A stretch of 64,000 nt of DNA from Agelas oroides (Eukaryota > Porifera > Demospongiae > Agelasida > Agelasidae), in the NCBI GenBank assembly GCA_949130485.1, contig OX422192.1:7541085-7605084 (forward strand), given 5' to 3'. Each line of letters begins with the position of its first letter. Positions within the stretch are counted from its first letter, which is position 1. The position numbers were made by a program, and so were the translations under genes. Below the pieces are notes generated by a model. The model saw nothing but the letters and a program-made list of their open reading frames with translations, was not told the DNA's origin and made no database searches. Shown piece by piece: positions 57,565 to 64,000 of this stretch.

Positions 57565-58047
57565 TCTGTTGCGTTGCAAAGTGGAAACGATGGTCTAGGT
57601 TTTCATTTTGGAGAGAAGAATAGTATACGGACGGGTTATTCCGTGTGATGTGGCGTGTACAAAGTAAGCAAGACCCCGTTCAATCGCGCTTTGAGGCGCT
57701 GTTCCCGCGGGAAGAAAGCTTGCTCGCGCAGGGAAAAGGCCGGGGACGTTACTAATGTAACTAGTTACTGGAGTTTAAGTATTTTCTAGAAGATGCGGCT
57801 TACTGCTCTCTGCGTCACCTAGAAACGGTTACCCGGGTTACCAAGCGTCTTTGTGCATGCGCGTAACCCGATCAAGGACGCCATCGTAGCCACGTGGGCG
57901 TGCGTATCTTTGGCGTACGGACGCCATGCGCCATCGAGCGCGTACGACGCATCGGCTTCATGTATGTACAGCATAAACAGCAGTTACATCATTCTAGCTA
58001 TCTAACCGAGTTTCGACGCAGACTTTGAGTTCGAAAGTATCCCAAAG
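57565..58047. promoter_or_regulatory. Shared divergent promoter region, TMEM63 (minus) and PTB gene (plus)
   Basis: Only 483 bp separate the two start codons, which face away from each other. The middle is richer in G+C and CpG (CGCGGGAAG, GCTCGCGCAGGG, CACGTGGGCGTGCG, ATCGAGCGCGTACGACGC) than the surrounding DNA. There is no obvious TATA box. Both 5' UTRs must lie here. A CCACGTGG E-box-like site is at about 57891. Confidence 0.6.
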
Positions 58048-60533
58048 ATGTCCACTTATCAGCATGCGACTTCCTTCTACCGCTACTTGCAGTGCCCTGA
58101 GCTGTTCCAAGCCCCTCCCCCGGTTTCTGACGCCGAGCAGCTCCGAGCAGCTCCTCTTGAGGCAGCAACCTTTGATGTGAAGGTATGGAGCATAACTTCC
58201 TGCTAGTGTGTTAGGCTTGGGCTCATCAGGAACCAATTGTAGAAATTATTTAGCCTCGTTCCCAGGCCTCTCCCGGTGTTTTGTTCTTTGGTTTGCCTCC
58301 ATGCAGTATAATACATGGAAGTGGAAGGCTGCTCTTTTGCTCTTCCACTTCCGTGCATTATACTGAATGCAAACCGAAGAACAAAAACGGGGGAGGCCTG
58401 GGAACGAGGCTAGAAATTATTCATGATTATGGATGTTCTCTGATTTCAAAACTATACAATCCAACTACCAACGAAGTGACCTGCATTTTCAGTTAGCATG
58501 CATCTTGCTTTGTTTTTATGCAGTACTTAGGATCAGGTGTGGTGCAGCATCGTACTGACTATGGTGGCTGCCTAAGGTTGCTTGATGAGAGGAAACGGAG
58601 GCAGCAGCGGAGAAGGTACAAGAGACGGTTTGACATTACCATCACCCCTCAGTGCTTTTATGCAGTGGATAAGAACACAAAGGTGAGATATCTTCAATCA
58701 TTGCATCACAATGTAACACTCAGGAGTGGCATAACTAGAAAGTCTTGAATGTCCAGTTATAAATGTTAGGGATCATGCTTAGCTCAAGCATTATTAGGAC
58801 ACTTTACACAATCATACATGCATGGTAACCCAAACCCTGCTATCTATGTGTACAAATGCTTGTATGTGACTTGAGAGTCACAATAATGGCTGTGTGTAAA
58901 TTTGCAAAGTTCGTTGTTCAGACACTCACCATTTTATTGCTCTATGATCATCTTGATACTATCATTTTGATCAGCTGAGGTCACAGTTGTGGCTATAACA
59001 TATGTTAAAGTGATGTTGTTTTGGCTCTGTTTCATGTCTACGTAATGCTGTTTCCAACACAGGAGTGGGCACTAGTCCGGAAACTGGAGGAAGTGTATGT
59101 GGTGTGCCCACATCCGTCGAGTAGCAGGCTTGTTGGGATTGTTTCAGAAAACCATGGTTCTGGAACAATCCACTGCTACTGTTTCTTAACCAAGAAAGGA
59201 AGCACCGTAAGTCTTCTTAAGATGCATTTTTAAGGGAGATGTGGTTCATTGATTGTTCATGTTAAGTGTGTGTGTACATGTATGTATCTGGGAAAGGACA
59301 TCAATGTATCTGATGTGGTGCATAACTGACAAGAGTTTTTCAGAACTTGTTATAGCACCATTTGGCAAGAGAGTTTTGGGTCTCCTGTATTAATCACAAT
59401 TTCTACCATCTACACAGGGAACCGACATTTTGTCTGCCTTCAGGAAGGCTTGCTGCCAATGGCTCACATACAACAGCCACAAGCCAAGTGTGCCACTGAG
59501 ACTGCACCAGATCGAAACACTCCCGGAGAACCAAATTAAAGAAGAGATACCTGGAAGCAGTAACTCAATTTGTTGCAGGTCCATAACAGAGGAGAGTACA
59601 CTTCACTCTCACAGCAAAACCAAGGCAAGTATAACAAACAAGTGTATAGTTTGATCATAACATTGAGACCGTACCATCCAGAATGGGCATGGCCTGTTCC
59701 CAAGTTAACCAAATGGTCTGGGAATGAGGCTAGAATGGGCCATAAAAAATGTGTCTTATAAACAAAGACAGAAGGGGGGAAGGCCTGGGAATGAGGCTAG
59801 GAGTTAGTGTTTTATACCAACCACAGTTCTATGTGTATAACTATCATGTAATCTACTTCAGAAGCTAATAACTCATTTAATTTTCATCTTTTCCCCACAA
59901 CAGTGCATCAAGCAAGCTGTCCCTGTCTCTGCTAGACAGGTGTCTTTTGCTCCAGTAGTTCGTTGCTACCAGTCACCAGGGAACGAGAGTATCGAAATTC
60001 CACTGGAGCAGTCTGTTAAGAGTGCCATCTTTGCCAGCAAAAGTAGTAGCTGCAAGGTGGAGAAACTTCGATCCAAACTCAATATTCCTTGTCTTCCTCC
60101 AAGAAAATTTCCACCACCACCTCCACCACATTCGAACAAACCATGTGTACAACAGTGTGCACAGCCCCAATCATCTAATTCGTGGTTTGAACTCAATATT
60201 CCCTACCTCTCTCCAAGAAAATTTCCACCACCTCCTCTACCACACACAGACAAACCATGTGTGCAACATTTGCAATGTGCACACAAACAGTGTACACGAC
60301 CCCAGTCGTCTAATTCATGGTTCGAGCTAAATATCCCCTATCTTCCCCCAAGAAAATTTCTGCCTCCACCTCCACCACACGCAGACAAGCCATGTGTACA
60401 GCATCTGCTATCACCATTATATAAGCACACGCGACGTGCACAGTCCCCATCACACAAGATGTATGGATGTCCATTGCACAGAGTGAAACCGTATACCTAC
60501 TTTCTACATCCTAGTCATGAAAAAGTTCTGTAG
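58048..60533 (+). CDS. PTB-domain adaptor protein with proline-rich repeat tail, five exons, 424 aa
   Basis: Exons: 58048-58182, 58524-58682, 59063-59206, 59418-59624, 59904-60533. All junctions are phase 0. Intron 4 uses a GC donor (CCAAG|GCAAGT) because the nearby GT would put exon 5 out of frame. A phosphotyrosine-binding (PTB/PID) domain spans about residues 40-165: FDVKYLGSG (42-50) is the diagnostic first strand, followed by a basic insert (KRRQQRRRYKRR), the TPQCFYAVDKNTK strands, IHCYCFL, and the C-terminal helix DILSAFRKACCQWL (about 149-162). The tail has three copies of LNIPYLPPRKFPPPPPPH..KPCVQ-like sequence starting near 274, 312 and 357, candidate SH3/EVH1-binding segments. PTB adaptors bind NPxY tails of receptors. 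I do not recognise the subfamily. No enzymatic domain. A possible AATAAA is at 61190. Confidence 0.86.
58251..58413. mobile_element. 163-bp short-form foldback of the TAGCCTCGTTCCCAGGC family
   Basis: Almost a perfect palindrome: TAGCCTCGTTCCCAGGCCTC to GAGGCCTGGGAACGAGGCTA, with GTTCTTTGGTTTGC and CAGTATAATACATGGAAGTG mirrored around the centre at about 58336. In intron 1 of the PTB gene. Confidence 0.92.
60078..60405 (+). repeat. Three in-frame coding repeats in the PTB gene
   Basis: Repeat units of about 114 and 135 bp with the core LNIP-LPPRKF-PPPP-PH-DKPCVQ; the second and third are linked by SSNSWFE. Frame is kept in all copies. Confidence 0.9.
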
Positions 60534-61503
60534 TCTTGCTGGCTATAGTGAACCTGTGAATGAGACTATGCTGTGTTACAAGGATGTTACATTCACTGGA
60601 CAACCAATCGTTCTGCAACAATAAGCATGCCAAGCTTGTGTGACTTTGTCGAAGAGCCTTTATGAGGTGGAGGTGTGATGGACATATTTTGGCCTCCTGA
60701 TCATGATTTACCAACAGTATAGTGATCTCATCACCCTTGAGAATATGAAGGAAAACCAAGAGCAGCCACCCTGTTGATGTACAAGAATATAGCAGCTTCT
60801 ATGACATTTTTGAAGAATGGAAATATATACTTCTGATGCTAGTAGTATATGGAAATTTAGATTATGTAATGAAAAACTCTATAGGATGAATGAATGAATT
60901 CCACATTGTATATTATCCATAGAACAGACATTATGATTTTATCATACGAACCTCATGCACATTCAGACAAGAGCACGTGACTTGTAGTACCTGATACGTA
61001 TTCTTGTGTGACTCGTAGTACTATATACAGCTATTTATAAACTTTGTGCAGCTGCAAGGCTTCCCATTGACTCCCATTCATTAGTAGTCTCACAGATCAA
61101 TTTCAAGATGGTAACAGAAGTCTAACTCATGCTAATGTATTAGTCTCGCAGAGTCAGGAAAAAATTGCTGATGTACAACCACAAACAGTAATAAATACGG
61201 AACAACTAAAGTTTGTTCTGCATGCAACTTGTAACTGATGTGCAATGTGGTTCAAGTCGCTATGCATCTTTGTGTATATTTCATTCGGTGTACAATGGCT
61301 TTTATCTATAAGCTGTTTTGAGAGGTGGCTGATATGGTACCATGATTCCTGTGCTTTGATGTAGCTGTCCTGCAAACCTCAAGTTGGTGCAGGATTCCGC
61401 ATCACAACCAAGGTTCAAGGTTCAAACTGAGCGGCACGAGCATGCGCGCCGCGCCCACGTTCGATCACCGGCCGACGATGGTCTCGCTATGGTCTCACTG
61501 CTG
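60534..61503. other. Intergenic: 3' UTR of the PTB gene and upstream region of the IGFBP-like gene
   Basis: No further coding sequence is seen. AATAAA at 61190-61195 is a candidate polyadenylation signal for the PTB gene, though distant from the stop codon. A GTAGTACCTGATACG phrase (60984) also occurs near 52905. G+C-rich, CpG-containing sequence at 61425-61495 probably belongs to the next promoter. Confidence 0.45.
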
Positions 61504-61512
61504 TATATAAAA
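61504..61512 (+). promoter_or_regulatory. TATA box of the IGFBP-like gene
   Basis: TATATAAAA sits 47 bp before the ATG at 61559, so the transcription start is expected near 61535 and the 5' UTR would be only about 25 bases. Confidence 0.7.
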
Positions 61513-61558
61513 CGGTTAGCTCGAGCAGTGTCGACGTGAAATACACAGTTTAAAAAAT

Positions 61559-61889
61559 ATGTCAGCACAGCGACTGGTTATGTGGGTGCTCTGCGCACTG
61601 GTGTGCCTGTCAATTTGCAGCCATTTCACTGCAGGAGCATTGTTTTGCCCTCCGTGCAGCGAGATCCCTAACTGCAGTGACAACGAAGATCTTGTGAAGG
61701 CCAGGGATGGCTGCCTCGGTGGTGTCGTTTCGGGATCGTGTGGATGCTGCAGAGTCTGTGCGAAGGTGGAAAACGAATCCTGCGGAGGACCTTACGGTTC
61801 GGAAGGACTCTGTGACGAACATTTGAGGTGCACCGTTTCGAAAGAACTTTTTCTAAGAGGAGAACTGAACAAAACCGGGATATGCTTGC
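61559..61889 (+). CDS. First exon of a secreted IGFBP N-domain protein (partial gene)
   Basis: ATG at 61559 opens a signal peptide (hydrophobic LVMWVLCALVCLSIC, likely cleavage after SHFTAG at about residue 26). A full IGFBP N-terminal domain follows with exactly 12 cysteines (30, 33, 39, 52, 61, 63, 64, 67, 75, 85, 91, 109), including the hallmark CGCCRVC at 61-67. One sequon (NKT, 104-106) and ENES are present. The exon ends in phase 1 at a GTAAGT donor after GICL. Proteins with this domain first include IGFBPs, CCN proteins, HtrA, Kazald1/IGFBPL1 and the single-domain SIBD type; the downstream exons that would decide are outside the window or unrecognised. Role: extracellular binding protein; ligand unknown. 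Confidence 0.85.
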
Positions 61890-62433
61890 GTAAGTCAGAA
61901 ATATTTTCGCTTCTTACACAAAATTACATTCTGTTATCAAGTTTTGTTGCTCGCGCGCATCTCCCGCGTAAACGGTTACCACGTTGTTTCTTGTTTGTGT
62001 TTTCACTGATATTGCATCACATTTGATCGTTTTCTTGCCTTGTCAGTACAGTGTAGTATATCCAGACTCTAACCTTTCGTAGACTATAATATTCCTATTG
62101 CACTAGCTAGCCACTTATTAGCATAAACTGGCTTACACTTGAAAAATTTTTGTCTAATTTGTGGGCAAGTATGTTTTGTCTTGTTCTCCTACCCCATGCA
62201 GCTCATGTAGTTGATAGCTATCAGACAGCAATAACCTTTGCAACCGCCTCTCCTGTTTTCAGCAATATCAAAAAAGTTGTTATTGTGTTATTATGGTTTG
62301 TCTCTATAGGAGGCTTGCCAGCATGTATGCACCTCAAAATATGCAGTAATAAATAACAAATACACATTCAATGGTGTGCATGGAGTTAAAAACAAAAAAA
62401 GAAGAAAAAAAAGAACAGCAGATGCCAGAAATT

Positions 62434-62500
62434 GATCCCAATGCCAGCTTGAACTGCCAGTGCACTGACCATAAGTTGAGCTACAGAAATGTTCCATACC
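62434..62500 (-). repeat. tRNA-like sequence (minus strand)
   Basis: Read on the minus strand: TGTAGCTCAACTTATGGTCA (A-box/D-arm) and GGGATCAATTTC (B-box) about 40 bases apart. Stems are imperfect. Probably a tRNA-derived SINE head. Confidence 0.45.
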
Positions 62501-62550
62501 ACTTGTTGTGGAAGTATGTAAGACTATGAGGACTGTAGGTATATGTGTGG

Positions 62551-62612
62551 TGGTTGTAGCTCAGTGAGCAAGGCATTAGCAGCCCAAGACAGAGACTCAG
62601 GGTTTGATTCTT
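62551..62612 (+). repeat. tRNA-like SINE head
   Basis: GTTGTAGCTCAGTGAGCAAGG gives an A-box and GGGTTTGATTC a B-box with typical spacing. The cloverleaf is not complete, so it is not a functional tRNA gene. The body that follows is partly duplicated at 62816 onward. Confidence 0.55.
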
Positions 62613-64000
62613 AATTAATATTATTATAACCTGTTATGGGAAGAATGTTGGTCTTAGCTCTCTTCTACAGTGGTTTTGCCTAGGTAACAGGTTATGTATT
62701 CATCCCTGGGGGGAGATGTTTGTTTTACACATTGGTGTTATACCCTGACAAAATGACCACTTCCCAGAGAAGGCTACAGCTGTCCCTTTTTCACCTTGTG
62801 TACATGTGTACATACAGCCCAAGCCAGACACCCAGGATTTAATTCTTAATGACTGCATTTCAATATATAACCTGTTATGGCAAGAATACTGCTCTTAGCT
62901 CCCTTCTACAGTGGTACTGCCTAGGTAACAGGTTATGTATTCCTCCCTGGGGGTGTTACACATTGGTGTCATAGCCTGACAAAACGACCACTTCCCCAGG
63001 CCCAGAGAAGGCTACAGCTGTCCTTTTTCACCTTCTGTATACATACCATTGGATGTGTGACTATTTCCAGCTGACCTTTATGCAGTTCTCTATAAGTTGT
63101 GTTGACTTCACATGTTTGCAAGTTGCACTTATTGGGTTTTGGCCACTAGGTAGTGTAGCCTCTGGTTTGTACAAAAGAAGACCCAAACTGCGAAATTGTA
63201 CAAAGCCATCATCCTTGAGCTGTACCACTGATACCTTAGAACCATATCTAAGAATGCAACCTCTGGGTTAGGCAAGAAAGACCCCAAACTGCGAGATTGT
63301 GAGAAGTTATATAGTACCCTCAGTAGTGCAGTAGAGCTGAAGATCTAGTGGCACGAAATATCAAGGGCATCAAAGCCAGCACGATAATCCCACCAGACCA
63401 GGTTCACTCTAGGTGGCCCAAGTTTTTAGACCAACCAGTATTTTTTATTCACATATAACCTAGCTGAGGGCTTTTCAACAAGTGCTAATACTATGCATAT
63501 GCTATACTACTTACTGGGTTTGATAACTCAGTACACACGCATAGTTAGTTTAAACTACACTTTGTTTTCATGGGTGTCTGTGGGTTGATGTTGGTCTTGT
63601 TATACCAGCCATGGTACAAGTCATTTAGGAAGATGATGAGAACATCGTACTCATTCACCATCCATCTCTGACCGTCCACTGGCTCTAACTGAATCACTAG
63701 TGTACCCCCAACCCTAGGCCCTCACATGCATGATGTTCCCAGAAATTTCACAGCTAATTTTCCCCCCCAGCCTTATACCCTACCCTTGTTTAAATTAAAG
63801 ATATGAAGAAATATATCAAAGAATTTTATTAAAGTCTAGTCTAAATGTGCACTCCAAGATGCCCAGTGCTCACAATTACTGTAAAATGTGTTGGTGGATT
63901 TATTAAAAACAAACATCACACTAGTTAAAAACAAACGTGTGAGTTACATCAGGAACAAAGCATGGGTTTATCTAATTGTGGTTGGGAAGGCCTGCCTTTA

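Larger units (their letters stand above)
61890..64000 (+). other. Intron/downstream of the IGFBP-like gene; SINE-like and tandem sequences
   Basis: No second coding exon was recognised. A 240-bp direct duplication covers about 62574-62815 and 62816-63050 (shared phrases AACCTGTTATGG, CTTCTACAGTGGT, GAGAAGGCTACAGCTGTCC). Beyond 63050 the sequence is A/T-rich with no feature that I can support. Confidence 0.5.

Overview
This is eukaryotic, intron-rich DNA, most likely from a sponge (Porifera, probably a demosponge). The evidence is canonical GT-AG introns, single-pass receptor tyrosine kinases (RTKs) with a DDR-like catalytic domain joined to sponge-style Ig-like domains, dense short foldback DNA elements, and long (CA)n and minisatellite tracts inside introns. 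Prokaryotic features (operons, ribosome binding sites, CRISPR) do not apply.

Layout. (1) 0.6-24.4 kb, minus strand: two tandem paralogous RTK genes. Each ends in one large exon encoding a transmembrane segment, a Tyr-motif-rich juxtamembrane region and a complete kinase (670-2252 and 9268-10838). Upstream of each lie single-exon Ig-like domains: three in gene 1 and six plus a remnant in gene 2. Gene 2 also has a convincing signal-peptide exon at 24227-24305, while the matching exon of gene 1 looks decayed. Every Ig exon, the leader exon and the kinase exon share phase 1, so cassettes can be joined in any number without a frameshift. Gene 2 has grown by recent duplication of a 1.6-1.8 kb Ig-exon cassette. 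(2) 24.8-31.3 kb: mobile-element territory, with a 5'-truncated non-LTR retrotransposon broken by a DNA element that itself carries a second one, a TTAA-flanked element, and GGGGCCC-rich repeats. (3) 31.3-57.6 kb, minus strand: a complete 22-exon TMEM63/OSCA-family channel gene, reconstructed exon by exon in consistent phase (810 aa). Its introns hold at least eight mobile elements, five minisatellites and several (CA)n tracts. (4) 58.0-60.5 kb, plus strand: a five-exon PTB-domain adaptor gene with a triplicated proline-rich tail, divergent from TMEM63 across a 483-bp shared promoter. (5) 61.56 kb onward, plus strand: a TATA-box promoter and the first coding exon of a secreted IGFBP-domain protein, followed by intron with tRNA-like SINE sequence.

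Functional reading. The RTK pair looks like a modular cell-surface recognition receptor whose ectodomain changes by cassette gain, loss and conversion while the signalling half is conserved. The cytoplasmic tails keep an NPxY motif (PTB/Shc type) and three YxxP motifs (Crk/Nck SH2 type). A PTB adaptor lies in the same window, but any partnership is speculation. TMEM63 is expected to be a mechanosensitive or osmosensitive cation channel. The most unusual structural observation is in TMEM63 intron 3, where a 50-bp minisatellite repeats the real 3' splice site of the next exon 17 times.
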